Positions 33,026 through 42,784 of a stretch of 64,000 nucleotides of DNA are shown one piece after another. The first letter of the stretch is position 1, and each line of letters starts with the position of its first letter. Source of the DNA: an uncultured Cellulophaga sp. (lineage in GTDB: Bacteria; Bacteroidota; Bacteroidia; Flavobacteriales; Flavobacteriaceae). Below the pieces are notes generated by a model, which worked only from the letters and a program-made list of their open reading frames with translations, searched no databases and was not told where the DNA came from. The stretch lies in the NCBI GenBank assembly GCA_947492955.1, contig CANLOV010000001.1:608125-672124 (forward strand), read 5' to 3'. Both the position numbers and the translations under genes were made by a program.

Positions 33026-35434
33026 ATGAAGGTTAGTTGTTTTCGATTGTTAGTATGCGTTTTTATACTTTGCTTATTTAGTTGTGTTTCTAAAGAAAAA
33101 GAACCAACAACAAAAGAAGTTAAAGCAATAGCCAAAAGAGTTGCCGACTGGCAAATTAAAACGTTTGAGGATATGGGAACCTATAGAGCACTTCCTGTTA
33201 AAGATAAACGTAAAAAATGGCATAATAGAGAAAAGCATCACGAGCTAGAATGGACTGTTGCGGCTCTGTATGCAGGAATGTACGAATGGTCCGAAATAGA
33301 AGCAGATGTTACATATGAAAAATGGTTATACGATATTGGGGATCGAAACGATTGGAAATTACATAAAAGAATGTATCATGCAGATGATCATGCTGTAGGT
33401 CAAATGTATTTAAAGTTACATCAATTGTATGGTCATAATAGGTTAATTAAACCTATGCGAAAACAATTTGATTCTATTTTAAATAGTGATAAGGCTAATG
33501 ATTATCATTGGGATTGGGCAGATGCATTATTTATGGCACCACCAGTATGGACAAGATTGGCTAAAGTTACTGGCGAAAAAAAGTATTTAGATTATATGGA
33601 TAGTCAATATCATAAAACCTATGATAAGTTATGGGATAAGGAAGAGTCTTTTTTCTTTAGAGATAAAAAATACATTACTAAAAAAGAAAAAAACGGAGAA
33701 AAATTATTTTGGTCTAGAGGTAACGGATGGGTGTTTGGTGGTTTAGCTTTAATGATCCCTGATTTTCCTGAAGGCTGGGAGGGTAAAGCATTTTATATTG
33801 ATGTGTTTACAAAAATGGCCGCAAGTTTAAAAAATACACAACGCGAAGATGGAACATGGTCTTCTGGGATTTTAGGAGGAGAAGAGGCTTACCCTGTAAA
33901 AGAAATCAGTGGTTCTGCCTTTTTTGTATACGGTTTAGCTTGGGGTATAAATCAAGGGATTTTAGATGAAGAAATATATAAACCTATAATGATAAAGGGG
34001 TGGAATGCTTTAACAGCTTGTGTTACGGAAGAAGGTTTAGTGGGTTATATACAACCTGTGGGTGCAGCGCCTGGAGATAGTTTTCCAAATTACACAGAGG
34101 TTTATGGTGTAGGAGCATTTTTAGCAGCCGCGGCTGAAGTATATAGATATGCAGAAAAAAATGAAGAAGTAACTGCGGTAAATTCAAATTCATCAGAATT
34201 TATAACATTTATGGAAGATGGAGGGTGGTGTTGGTATCAAGATCCAAGAGCTATTATACATAATGGAAAATTAGTTTTTGGAGGATTAAGTGGGCAATCA
34301 GGAGATGTTAAAATCGGAGTTTACGATTTAGAAAAAAATGAAAATAAAGGGGCAGTAGTTTTAGATAAAAATTTTGAAGTAGATGATCATGATGTTCCTG
34401 CACTATATGCCAAGCCAGATGGTAGTATTTATGCAATGTGGGCAAAACATGGAAAAGAAAAAATACATTATTTTAATAGTTCTTCTCCAGATAATTATTT
34501 AGAATGGGGAACAAAGAAAGAACTAGTACATAAATATAAAGAGAAATTTGGAGTTACCTATATGAATCTTTATTACCTAGAAAATAAAGAGTTGTTATAT
34601 AATTTTTACAGAGATGGAGCTACATATAATCCGGCTTTTAAAACTTCTTTAGACCATGGCGAAACATGGAGTGCTAGTAATCATTTTATTGAAGATGAAA
34701 TAGAAGGGCGCCAAAGGCCTTATGCGAGATACTTTCAAAAAAATCAAAATACAGTAGGAATTTCATTTACAGATGGGCATCCAAGGCAGTATGGAAATAG
34801 TTTGTATTATGCAGAATTTTCTAATGACTCATTTTATAATGTAGATGGTACTAAAATTAAAACTATAAAAGAAGGAGCTTTAAAAACTTCTGAAGCAGAA
34901 AAAGTATATATAGGAAGTGAAACAAGAAAAAAGCCTAAAGGTTTTGAGAGTGTGCCTAATAGCTCATGGTCTTGTGCAACAACTAAAGATGAAAAAGGCA
35001 GGCCTCATTTGGGGTATTCTTTATACTTAAGTAATGAAGACCACAGATTTCGTATTGCATCCTGGAATGGTCAAAAATGGTTAGATAGAGAGATTGCTTA
35101 TGCAGGTAAATCTTTGTATACGATGGAAAGTAGTTATACAGGACTTATGGCGTTTGACCCTGATGACGTTTCACAAGTATACATTTCTACAGATGTAGAT
35201 CCAAATACTGGGAAAGATTTAGGAGGACTTCATGAAATATACACTGCTAAAATTGGATTAGAAGATAATATTACAACCATTAAATGGAAAGCAATTACAT
35301 CTAATTCTACGCATAGAAATATTAGGCCTATTGTAGTTGCAGGAGAAGGGCATAAAGTACTATTATGGTTAAATGGTCCTTGGAGCTCATTCATTAATTA
35401 TAAAGTTGATGTCAAAGGAATTATTTTAAAATAA
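33026..35434 (+). CDS. GH105 unsaturated uronyl hydrolase fused to a BNR_4 propeller, lipoprotein
   Basis: 802 residues. Lipobox FSC (Cys20). The N-terminal (alpha/alpha)6 barrel (about 30-378) matches GH88/GH105: MYHADDHAVGQMYLKLH (118-132), the catalytic Asp in HWDWADALFMAPPVW (Asp166), WSRGNGWVFGGL (229-240), DGTWSSG and YGVGAFLAAA. GH105 enzymes hydrolyse the unsaturated uronic acid left by lyases. From about 398, GGWCWYQDPRAI begins a BNR_4-type beta-propeller, related to families that include ulvan lyases. The protein may pair a lyase-like or sugar-binding module with the hydrolase. Acts on the surface or in the periplasm. No other lyase is nearby. Confidence 0.87.
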   Translation: MKVSCFRLLVCVFILCLFSCVSKEKEPTTKEVKAIAKRVADWQIKTFEDMGTYRALPVKDKRKKWHNREKHHELEWTVAALYAGMYEWSEIEADVTYEKWLYDIGDRNDWKLHKRMYHADDHAVGQMYLKLHQLYGHNRLIKPMRKQFDSILNSDKANDYHWDWADALFMAPPVWTRLAKVTGEKKYLDYMDSQYHKTYDKLWDKEESFFFRDKKYITKKEKNGEKLFWSRGNGWVFGGLALMIPDFPEGWEGKAFYIDVFTKMAASLKNTQREDGTWSSGILGGEEAYPVKEISGSAFFVYGLAWGINQGILDEEIYKPIMIKGWNALTACVTEEGLVGYIQPVGAAPGDSFPNYTEVYGVGAFLAAAAEVYRYAEKNEEVTAVNSNSSEFITFMEDGGWCWYQDPRAIIHNGKLVFGGLSGQSGDVKIGVYDLEKNENKGAVVLDKNFEVDDHDVPALYAKPDGSIYAMWAKHGKEKIHYFNSSSPDNYLEWGTKKELVHKYKEKFGVTYMNLYYLENKELLYNFYRDGATYNPAFKTSLDHGETWSASNHFIEDEIEGRQRPYARYFQKNQNTVGISFTDGHPRQYGNSLYYAEFSNDSFYNVDGTKIKTIKEGALKTSEAEKVYIGSETRKKPKGFESVPNSSWSCATTKDEKGRPHLGYSLYLSNEDHRFRIASWNGQKWLDREIAYAGKSLYTMESSYTGLMAFDPDDVSQVYISTDVDPNTGKDLGGLHEIYTAKIGLEDNITTIKWKAITSNSTHRNIRPIVVAGEGHKVLLWLNGPWSSFINYKVDVKGIILK

Positions 35435-35462
35435 CTTAATAAATACGTTTGTAAAATAAACG

Positions 35463-35498
35463 AAAACCCTAAGTGAAAGCTTAGGGTTTTATTTTTTT
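35463..35498 (+). terminator. Terminator of the GH105-BNR_4 gene
   Basis: Stem AAAACCCTAAG / CTTAGGGTTTT followed by ATTTTTTT, 28 bases after the stop. Nearly identical to the typA terminator. Confidence 0.9.
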
Positions 35499-35514
35499 CT
35501 ATATTTTGTGTCAC

Positions 35515-35544
35515 ACTTAGTAATATTTACGAGTCTAACTAAGT
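35515..35544. promoter_or_regulatory. Inverted repeat before the ECF sigma gene
   Basis: ACTTAGT (35515-35521) and ACTAAGT (35538-35544) with a 16-base centre, ending 7 bases before the sigma-factor start codon. It could be an operator or an RNA hairpin near the start codon. Confidence 0.35.
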
Positions 35545-35551
35545 ATAGGAT

Positions 35552-36358
35552 ATGGAACAAACAATAGAAATCTTAATAGCAGAGGCAAAAGAAGGAAATC
35601 AAAAATCTTTAAACAAGGTAATAGTATCTATTAAAGATTTAGTGTATAATCTTTCTCTACGTATGCTTCTTTTTCCTGAAGACGCTAAAGATGCAACCCA
35701 AGAAATACTAGTAAAGGTAGTAACACATTTAAGTACTTTTAAGGGAGATAGTAAATTTACAACCTGGGTATATCGTGTGGCAACTAATTATTTGTTAACC
35801 CAAAAAGGCAAAAAAAGTTCAAAGTTTTCCATGTCTTTTGATGAGTATAAAGATTTAATAGATACTGGGCAATCAGATAGTGTTGCATATACCCAAAATT
35901 TAGGAGAGCAATTATTGTTAGAAGAGGAGGTGAAGGTAAGTTGTACGCACGGAATGTTATTGTGTTTAAATGAAAGCAATAGGCTTGTTTATATACTTGG
36001 TGTTTTGTTAGAGTTTACAAGTGTAGAGGGGGCAAGTGTCTTAAATATAACTCCAGAGAATTTTAGAAAACAGTTATCGCGCTCCAAAACAAAACTTCGC
36101 AATTTTATGCAGTCTAAATGCGGATTAGCTAATTCTGAAAATCCTTGTAAATGCTTTAAGAAAATCGATTTTTTAATTGATAAAAAGATGATAAATCCTA
36201 GGTCGTTACAATATGCAAAAAGCCAGGAACGAAGTTTAGATTTAATTCAGAAAATAAATGCATTAGAAAAAACAGCGTTGATTTTTCGTACTACGCCGCA
36301 ATATACTACACCAGAAGTTGTGGTTAAAAAAATGAAAGAAACCCTAAGTATTTTATAA
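35552..36358 (+). CDS. ECF-type RNA polymerase sigma factor with C-terminal extension
   Basis: 268 residues. Region 2 (about 22-92) with LRMLLFPEDAKDATQEILVKVVTHLSTFKGDSKFTTWVYRVATNYLL, and region 4 (about 130-195) ending in LNITPENFRKQLSRSKTKLRNF. Then an extra C-terminal part of about 70 residues with three Cys (SKCGLANSENPCKCFKKIDFLID), which might bind a metal. No anti-sigma gene is adjacent. One base separates it from the MGMT-like gene, so the pair is coupled. Regulon unknown. Confidence 0.88.
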   Translation: MEQTIEILIAEAKEGNQKSLNKVIVSIKDLVYNLSLRMLLFPEDAKDATQEILVKVVTHLSTFKGDSKFTTWVYRVATNYLLTQKGKKSSKFSMSFDEYKDLIDTGQSDSVAYTQNLGEQLLLEEEVKVSCTHGMLLCLNESNRLVYILGVLLEFTSVEGASVLNITPENFRKQLSRSKTKLRNFMQSKCGLANSENPCKCFKKIDFLIDKKMINPRSLQYAKSQERSLDLIQKINALEKTALIFRTTPQYTTPEVVVKKMKETLSIL

Positions 36359-36359
36359 T

Positions 36360-36782
36360 ATGATGAAGAAACCAAAAATAGTACCAGTACCAGAGAAAAT
36401 GCAGAAGTTTTATGGTGTTGGACAAATGTTGCACCCGGCTATGGAAATGGTAGAGGAGTTAATAGCGTTAATCCCTAAAGGAAAAGTAGTAACTATAGAT
36501 GCTATTGCTAAAAAGTTAGCAACAAATTATAATACCGATGTTACATGTCCTATGCGTACTGGTAATCATTTAAAAAGTATTTCTAAAATGTATACTCTAG
36601 ATAATTTTAAAAATTCTATGCCGTTTTGGAGGGTTATTAGAACAGACAAAAGAATGCTTAAATTAAATAATTATGAGTACTGGGCAGCACAACTAGAAAA
36701 AGAAGGTTTTACTTTAGAATATACCAAATCTAATGAGGTAAAAATAAAACTAAGCGAAGACCAATTATATTTATTCGAATAA
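36360..36782 (+). CDS. MGMT-family-like protein lacking the acceptor cysteine
   Basis: 140 residues. The winged-helix part resembles O6-alkylguanine-DNA alkyltransferase: ELIALIPKGKVVTIDAIAKKLA, the Arg-finger-like CPMRTGNHLKSI, and MPFWRVIRTD followed by LEKEGF. In active enzymes the last motif is PCHRV; here it reads PFWRV, so the acceptor Cys is Phe. This is like alkyltransferase-like (ATL) proteins, which bind damaged DNA and signal repair. It is co-transcribed with the ECF sigma factor. DNA-damage binding is inference from fold. Confidence 0.72.
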   Translation: MMKKPKIVPVPEKMQKFYGVGQMLHPAMEMVEELIALIPKGKVVTIDAIAKKLATNYNTDVTCPMRTGNHLKSISKMYTLDNFKNSMPFWRVIRTDKRMLKLNNYEYWAAQLEKEGFTLEYTKSNEVKIKLSEDQLYLFE

Positions 36783-36793
36783 TTTAGGTCTTA

Positions 36794-37525
36794 TTAAATT
36801 GCAGCTGCAGCAGCGCCAACAATGCCAGCATTATTTAATAATTTAGCGGGTGTTACAGGTGTGTCTATTGTAATACAATCCTTAAAATCTGCCCAATCTT
36901 TAGAAGCGCCACCACCAATAATTATTAAGTCGGGAGCAGTAATAACATTTACATACTGTAAAAATGTATTAAAACGTTTGCCCCATTTTTTATAACTAAG
37001 CCCTTTGCTTTCTTTGGCATAGCCAGAAGCCCAATGTTCTATCTTTTTGTACTTTTTATAAGGTATTTGTCCTAACTCAAAATTAGGAAGCAATTGTCCG
37101 TTTAAGAAAACCCCACTACCTAAGCCTGTACCAATAGTAATCATGGTAACTAATCCTTTTTTGTCTTTACCGGCTCCATATTTAATTTCTGCAAATCCAG
37201 CAGCATCGGCATCATTAATAACAGTTACTTCTAAACCAGTAGCTTTGCTAAGTAGTTCTTCAGCATTTGTATTTAACCACTTTTTACTAAGATTACCATA
37301 GCCTTTACAAACACCATTCTTTACTACCGCAGGGAAACCACAACCTATAGGGCCATCATAATTAAAATGTTTAACTATTTTGGCTACTACTTTTGCCATT
37401 TCTTTAGGCTTTCTAGATGGGGGAGTAGGTATACGAAAACGTTCGGTTAACATTTCACCAGTTACTGTATCTACTATGGCTCCTTTAATGCCAGAACCTC
37501 CAATGTCTATTCCAAGTATTTTCAT
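36794..37525 (-). CDS. ppgK: Polyphosphate glucokinase (ROK family)
   Basis: 243 residues, close to the family length. ATP/polyP sugar kinase motifs: [12 protein letters not shown] at the start, [15 protein letters not shown] (catalytic Asp), [15 protein letters not shown] and LIIIGGGAS. The sequence fits strictly to PPGK, which phosphorylates glucose with polyphosphate or ATP. Last gene of the ftsE-phyH-ridA-ppgK operon, four bases after the RidA gene. A simple glucokinase role is possible. Confidence 0.9.
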   Translation of the reverse strand: MKILGIDIGGSGIKGAIVDTVTGEMLTERFRIPTPPSRKPKEMAKVVAKIVKHFNYDGPIGCGFPAVVKNGVCKGYGNLSKKWLNTNAEELLSKATGLEVTVINDADAAGFAEIKYGAGKDKKGLVTMITIGTGLGSGVFLNGQLLPNFELGQIPYKKYKKIEHWASGYAKESKGLSYKKWGKRFNTFLQYVNVITAPDLIIIGGGASKDWADFKDCITIDTPVTPAKLLNNAGIVGAAAAAI

Positions 37526-37529
37526 GAAT

Positions 37530-37997
37530 TTAATCTTTTTTTATGGTTAATGATGCTGTTAGTCCTACGCTAAAATTTCGAGGTAATTTTTCAACACCAA
37601 AAATTGCTCTCGAATGCTTTCCTTTATCTTCCAATACTTTTACAAACAGGTCCGAGGCTCCATTAACTACAATTGGAGAATCGTCCCAATCTGTTCCAGA
37701 TTGGAAATAAGCATCCACATGGTTTAGTCCAATAACTTTATTAAATCCAATTTTATTGTTTATTTGTGCTAAAACATTTAAGGCACATAACTCCATAGCT
37801 TTATAGCCTTCTTCTGTTGTTATTTCGTTTCCTAAACGTCCTTGGTATAAATATTCATCGTTTAAAATTGGAAATTGAATTGCAATATATGCGATATTGC
37901 CCCTTATGTTTACAGAAACGTAATTTCCACCAGGTGTAGAAACCTTGGGTAACTCCAGTTTTAATTTTTTAAGGTTTTCTATTGAGTTTATTGGCAT
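37530..37997 (-). CDS. RidA (YjgF/YER057c/UK114) family protein
   Basis: 155 residues. Trimeric RidA-like fold: [64 protein letters not shown], and the end [25 protein letters not shown]. The Arg of the enamine-deaminase site (SRAIFG) is present. It is the longer RidA subgroup (YjgH-like), whose substrates are less well known. It lies 12 bases after the PhyH gene. Confidence 0.87.
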   Translation of the reverse strand: MPINSIENLKKLKLELPKVSTPGGNYVSVNIRGNIAYIAIQFPILNDEYLYQGRLGNEITTEEGYKAMELCALNVLAQINNKIGFNKVIGLNHVDAYFQSGTDWDDSPIVVNGASDLFVKVLEDKGKHSRAIFGVEKLPRNFSVGLTASLTIKKD

Positions 37998-38009
37998 AAA
38001 GAGAATTTT

Positions 38010-38744
38010 TTAATCAGTTAAATTAATCTCATATTTTTCTAACCAATTTAAAGGCTTTTCTAAATTTTGATTACAAAATTCTAAATGAATAACTCTTCTT
38101 TGTTTATTATTAGTTGTTTTATTAGAGGCATGTATAGTTAAAGGTTTCATTAGCATAGTTTCTCCTTTTTTTACTTCACAAAGATGTTCATTTTTAATAC
38201 ACCAATCTTTGGAGTTTACACGGACAATTCCATTTAGATGAGATTTTGGGATTACTTTTAATGCGCCATTATTTTTATTTGTATCGTCTAAATGAATTCT
38301 AATAGTAATAGTATCTTTAAGTATTTTTGTTGGAGGTTGAACACCATATTGCCCTTTTTTGTAGGTCCAATTTATATAATCTTTTTTAGCTGTTTTTTTG
38401 TTGACTGAAATGCTTAAGTCTTGATGATAAGCTACAAACCAATTAGATTCCTTTGGTTTATCAAAATAGATAGCTTTAGTTAGAAAATAGTTGTTATTAG
38501 AGAAGCTAGCTATTAGCTTAGTTAAATTAGTATTAAATAAATATTTTTTTAATTCAGGAATAGTATTAATAAGTTGCCTTATGGCAAATAAATTTTTTGT
38601 TTTTGAAAACGTTTTTTCATTTTTTTTGGAGTTTTCAATACAAGAAATAATTTGCTCTATTTCAATGTCAGTATAAATTTTAGAAGTGATAGTATATCCT
38701 AAAATTTCCAATTCATTTATGTTAGTTTTAAACTCCAATGACAA
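38010..38744 (-). CDS. Phytanoyl-CoA dioxygenase (PhyH) family protein
   Basis: 244 residues. Fe(II)/2-oxoglutarate oxygenase jelly roll: iron ligands in WFVAYHQDLSI (HxD) and in LTIHASNKTTNNKQRRVIHLEF (distal His with Arg for 2-oxoglutarate), with TIRIHLDDTNKNNGALKVIPKSH between. The substrate is unknown; members hydroxylate diverse small molecules. It starts two bases after the ftsE stop and so is probably translationally coupled. Confidence 0.88.
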   Translation of the reverse strand: MSLEFKTNINELEILGYTITSKIYTDIEIEQIISCIENSKKNEKTFSKTKNLFAIRQLINTIPELKKYLFNTNLTKLIASFSNNNYFLTKAIYFDKPKESNWFVAYHQDLSISVNKKTAKKDYINWTYKKGQYGVQPPTKILKDTITIRIHLDDTNKNNGALKVIPKSHLNGIVRVNSKDWCIKNEHLCEVKKGETMLMKPLTIHASNKTTNNKQRRVIHLEFCNQNLEKPLNWLEKYEINLTD

Positions 38745-38746
38745 TA

Positions 38747-39430
38747 TTAAATTACTTTTTGTACCACTTCAAAAACTTTATTTCCATCGCATTTTAGGGT
38801 TTTAGAGGGGTACTTTAAAATAAGGGCATAATCGTGTGTTGCCATAAGAATAGTGCGTCCGGTTTTATTAATGTCTTGCAATACTTTCATTACTTCTACA
38901 CTCGTTTGTGGATCTAAGTTACCGGTAGGCTCATCGGCAATAATTAATTCAGGGTCGTTTAATAAAGCCCTTGCAATGGCAATGCGTTGTTGTTCTCCAC
39001 CAGAAAGCTCATGCGGAAATTTAAATCCTTTAGTTTTCATGCCTACTTTATCTAAAACTTCTTCAATTTTCGTGTTCATTTTAGCAAGGTCCTTCCACCC
39101 TGTAGCTTTTAACACAAAAAGTAAGTTTTTGTTAATAGTTCTATCTGGTAATAGTTTAAAATCCTGGAAAACAATCCCTAGTTTTCTTCTTAAAAAGGGG
39201 ATTTCTTTTTCTTGTAACGTTTTTAAGTTAAAATCTACGATACTACCCGTACCTTCTTTTAAAGGAAGGTCTGCATAAAGTGTTTTCATAAAACTACTTT
39301 TTCCACTTCCTGTTTTTCCAATTAAATAAACAAACTCCCCTTTTTTAATTTCTACACTAACATCGTTTAGAATCATATTTTCTTTTTGGAAAATGGTAGC
39401 TTTTTTTAAATGTAGAATGCTTTCGCTCAT
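38747..39430 (-). CDS. ftsE: FtsE-like ABC transporter ATP-binding protein
   Basis: 227 residues. Walker A GKTGSGKSS (about 37-45), Q-loop VFQDFKLLP, signature LSGGEQQRIAIARALL, Walker B LIIADEPTGNLD, H-loop ATHDYAL. The text around it (PLKEGTGSIVDFNL, RRKLGIVFQDFKLLPDRTINKNL) is typical of FtsE, which works with the permease FtsX in cell division and peptidoglycan hydrolase control. FtsX is not adjacent, as is common in this phylum. First gene of a four-gene minus-strand operon. Confidence 0.9.
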   Translation of the reverse strand: MSESILHLKKATIFQKENMILNDVSVEIKKGEFVYLIGKTGSGKSSFMKTLYADLPLKEGTGSIVDFNLKTLQEKEIPFLRRKLGIVFQDFKLLPDRTINKNLLFVLKATGWKDLAKMNTKIEEVLDKVGMKTKGFKFPHELSGGEQQRIAIARALLNDPELIIADEPTGNLDPQTSVEVMKVLQDINKTGRTILMATHDYALILKYPSKTLKCDGNKVFEVVQKVI

Positions 39431-39737
39431 AGTTTTAAAACTTCAATTAGGGTTAAAATTATTAATTCTAATGTTTCTGGTTTAATAGTATAATATATAG
39501 AGATTAATTTTTTAACCAAAATACTTTTGCTGTTTCAATTTTATTAAAAAGAAGAATCAACAAGTTATAAATGTAATAAGTTCTTATTTAATTTAAGTAG
39601 TAGATTAAGGAAAATATTTAGGCTTAACATTTACTTTTGTTTAATTATTGAATAATCTTGTAGTATATATACTTCGGTACAATAATTGACGTTATTAAAT
39701 TAATTAATCGGTAATTCGTAAACTGATAGAGAACATT
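39431..39737. other. Divergent intergenic region between ftsE and TPR gene
   Basis: 307 AT-rich bases. TACTTTTG boxes occur at 39522-39529 and 39632-39639 on the plus strand, matching TAnnTTTG, but neither has a TTTG at the expected distance upstream. Nothing else is seen. Confidence 0.4.
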
Positions 39738-42700
39738 ATGCGAAATAAAAAAACCGCTTTACTACTGTGTTTAATGGGTAGTGTTTTATTTGGTTCTGCA
39801 CAAGAATCAAAAATATACACGCACCATAAAAAAGAGTACCAAAACGCACTAGCGTTGTACAACAACAGTCAGTACCAAGCAGCCCAGACTATTTTTGAAA
39901 AAGTAAAATCTAATACTAGCGATTTTGAAACAAAAGCTAATAGCGCATATTATGTAGCTAATGCTGCTATACGTTTAAATCAGTTAGGAGCAGATAAATT
40001 AATGGAGGATTTTGTAGCGCAATATCCAACATCTACCAAAAGAAATAATGCCTTTATAGATGTGGCAGATTATTATTTTGAAACGGGTAAATATCCTTAT
40101 GCCTTAAAATGGTATAAGAAAGTAGATCAAAAGGCTATGTCTGTTAAAGATCAGGAGCGCTTTGCTTTTAATAATGGTTATGCTTTATTTTCTTCAAAAA
40201 AATATAAAGATGCAGAGCGTTATTTAAATAAAGTAACTACCTCAGAAAAGTATGGTTCGCAAGCAAAATATTATTTAGGATATATAGCTTATGAGCAAGA
40301 TGATTACGATGGAGCTAATCAGCGTTTTGATGAAATTACAGATCAAGATATATTAAAAGAAAAATTATCCTATTACCAAGCCGATTTAAATTTTAAGTTA
40401 GGAAATTTTAAAGAAGCCATTGCCTTGGCTAAAAAGCAATTGCCAAAATCTGACCGAAACGAGGTTTCTGAATTAAATAAAATTATAGGCGAGAGTTATT
40501 TTAATTTAAAAGAGTATAGCCAAGCTATACCCTTTTTAGAAAAGTATAAAGGAAAGCGTGGTAGGTGGAACAATACAGATTATTACTTGTTAGGTTATTG
40601 CTATTATAAGCAAAAAGATTATGCAAATGCTGTACAACAGTTTAATAAAATTATAGACGGACATAATAGTGTGTCTCAGAATGCATATTACCATTTAGCC
40701 GAGTGTTATATGCAATTAGAAAAGAAGCAAGAAGCATTAAATGCGTTTAGAAATGCATCTCAAATGAATTTCTCAGAACAAATTCAGAAAGATGCTTATT
40801 TAAACTATGCAAGATTAAGTTATGAAATTGGGAATCCTTACGAAAGTGTTCCTACTGTACTTTCTAATTATTTAGATACTTACTCTAATGACAATACATC
40901 TAAAGAATTACAAGAGTTATTGGTAGACTCTTATATAACTTCTAAAAACTTTGCAGGCGCATTAAATTTATTAGAAAAAAATAGGAGTTATGCTAGTAAA
41001 GAAACGTTTCAGAAAGTAGCATTTTACAGAGGGGTAGAACTTTTTATAGATACAGATTATGAAGGCGCACTAAAACATTTTGATATTTCTTTAGATAATT
41101 CGGAAGACTTATTGTTTAAAGCAAAAGCTATGTATTGGAAAGCTGAGTCGGAATATGTGTTAAATAATTTTGATGCTGCATTAGTTAGTTTTGTGCAGTA
41201 CCAGCAAATGCCTACTGCTAAAAGTACTGCTGAATATAAAAATTTGAATTATAATCTAGGGTATACTTATTTTAAATTAAAAGATTATACTAATTCTATC
41301 TCTTATTTTGATAAATACAGTACAACAAATACAGATGATAAAGTACGTTTAAATGATGCTTACTTAAGATTAGGAGATAGCTATTTTGTAAGTAGTAAAT
41401 ATTGGCCAGCAATAGAAACGTACAATAAATCTTTGGCGCTAAATGGAGCTGAAAAAGACTATGCTGCTTTTCAGAAAGCATTGAGTTATGGTTTTATAGG
41501 TAGGAATGCTACTAAGATAGAATCTTTAAATAATCTTATTACTACTTATACAAAATCTACCTTAAAAGATGATGCCCTGTTTGAGCTTGGTAATGCTTAT
41601 GTTAAGGATAATAAAATAAATAAAGGTTTAAAAGCATATGATAGGTTAATAAATGAGTATAAAGGAAGCTCTTTAGTGCCTAAGGCATTATTGCGACAGG
41701 GATTGGTACATTACAACGCTAATGAAAATGAAGAAGCTTTAGTTAAATTTAAACAAGTAGTTAAGGATTACCCTAAAACACAAGAAGCAATACAAGCGGT
41801 AGGTACTGCAAAGTTGGTATATATAGATTTGGGGAGAGTTAATGAATATGCAGAATGGGTAAAACCTCTAGAGTTTGTTAATGTTACGGATAGTGAGTTA
41901 GATAATGCCAGTTATGAATCTGCTCATAAGCAACAGTTAGAAGGTAATAAAGATGTTGCAATTAAAGGATTTAAAAATTACGTAAAAGAATTCCCTAACG
42001 GAATACATGCTATAGAAGCTAATTTTAATTTAGCTCAATTATATTTTGGAAAAGGAGAAAAAGAAAAAGCATTACCGTATTATAATTATGTGGCAGATGC
42101 AGGAGATAGTGAGTACGCGGAGCAATCTTTAACACGTGTTTGCGAAGTGTATATAGGAAAAAAGGAGTATATAACAGCATTACCTTATTTAGAGCGCTTA
42201 GAGCAACAGGCAGATATTCCACAAAACAGAACTTTTGCGCAATCTAATTTAATGAAAGGGTATTACAATCAGAATGATTATAACAAAACAATAGCCTATG
42301 CAGAAAAAGTATTGGCTACTCCTAAAATTGATAAAAGAATAAAGAGTGATGCTCATATCATGATTGCGCGTTCGGCAATTAAAACAAATAATGAGGATAA
42401 AGCAGAGATGGCTTACGCTAAAGTATTAAAAATAGCATCTGGAGAAACAGCAGCAGAAGCGCTGTATTACGATGCGTATTTTAAGCATAAAGCAAGTAAT
42501 TATGAAAGTTCTAATACATCGGTTCAAAAACTAGCAAAAGATTATTCTAGTTACAAAGAATGGGGGGCTAAGGGACTTATTTTAATGGCAAAGAATTTTT
42601 ATGCATTAGGAGATGCTTTTCAGGCTACCTATATATTAGAAAATGTAAGTACTAATTTTAGTCAGTACCCTAAAATTGTAGCAGAAGCAAAGCAAGAATT

Positions 42701-42761
42701 AGCCATAATAAAAACACAAGAAGCTAAGAGTAATTCTTCAGTAAATCCATCAGAAAATTAA
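39738..42761 (+). CDS. Large exported TPR protein
   Basis: 1007 residues. Signal peptide ending SAQ (about 1-22), then TPR or Sel1/YbgF-like units along the whole length, for example ALKWYKKVDQ, AIPFLEKYKG, GALKHFDISLD, GLKAYDRLINEYKGSSLVPKALLRQG, ALVKFKQVVKDYPKTQEA and KAEMAYAKVLKI. It probably acts as a periplasmic scaffold. Next to the outer-membrane barrel gene, 23 bases downstream; this pairing is likely functional. The usual function of such TPR proteins in this phylum is not established. Confidence 0.88.
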   Translation: MRNKKTALLLCLMGSVLFGSAQESKIYTHHKKEYQNALALYNNSQYQAAQTIFEKVKSNTSDFETKANSAYYVANAAIRLNQLGADKLMEDFVAQYPTSTKRNNAFIDVADYYFETGKYPYALKWYKKVDQKAMSVKDQERFAFNNGYALFSSKKYKDAERYLNKVTTSEKYGSQAKYYLGYIAYEQDDYDGANQRFDEITDQDILKEKLSYYQADLNFKLGNFKEAIALAKKQLPKSDRNEVSELNKIIGESYFNLKEYSQAIPFLEKYKGKRGRWNNTDYYLLGYCYYKQKDYANAVQQFNKIIDGHNSVSQNAYYHLAECYMQLEKKQEALNAFRNASQMNFSEQIQKDAYLNYARLSYEIGNPYESVPTVLSNYLDTYSNDNTSKELQELLVDSYITSKNFAGALNLLEKNRSYASKETFQKVAFYRGVELFIDTDYEGALKHFDISLDNSEDLLFKAKAMYWKAESEYVLNNFDAALVSFVQYQQMPTAKSTAEYKNLNYNLGYTYFKLKDYTNSISYFDKYSTTNTDDKVRLNDAYLRLGDSYFVSSKYWPAIETYNKSLALNGAEKDYAAFQKALSYGFIGRNATKIESLNNLITTYTKSTLKDDALFELGNAYVKDNKINKGLKAYDRLINEYKGSSLVPKALLRQGLVHYNANENEEALVKFKQVVKDYPKTQEAIQAVGTAKLVYIDLGRVNEYAEWVKPLEFVNVTDSELDNASYESAHKQQLEGNKDVAIKGFKNYVKEFPNGIHAIEANFNLAQLYFGKGEKEKALPYYNYVADAGDSEYAEQSLTRVCEVYIGKKEYITALPYLERLEQQADIPQNRTFAQSNLMKGYYNQNDYNKTIAYAEKVLATPKIDKRIKSDAHIMIARSAIKTNNEDKAEMAYAKVLKIASGETAAEALYYDAYFKHKASNYESSNTSVQKLAKDYSSYKEWGAKGLILMAKNFYALGDAFQATYILENVSTNFSQYPKIVAEAKQELAIIKTQEAKSNSSVNPSEN

Positions 42762-42784
42762 TAGAAGCTGCAAAAAGAGACACT

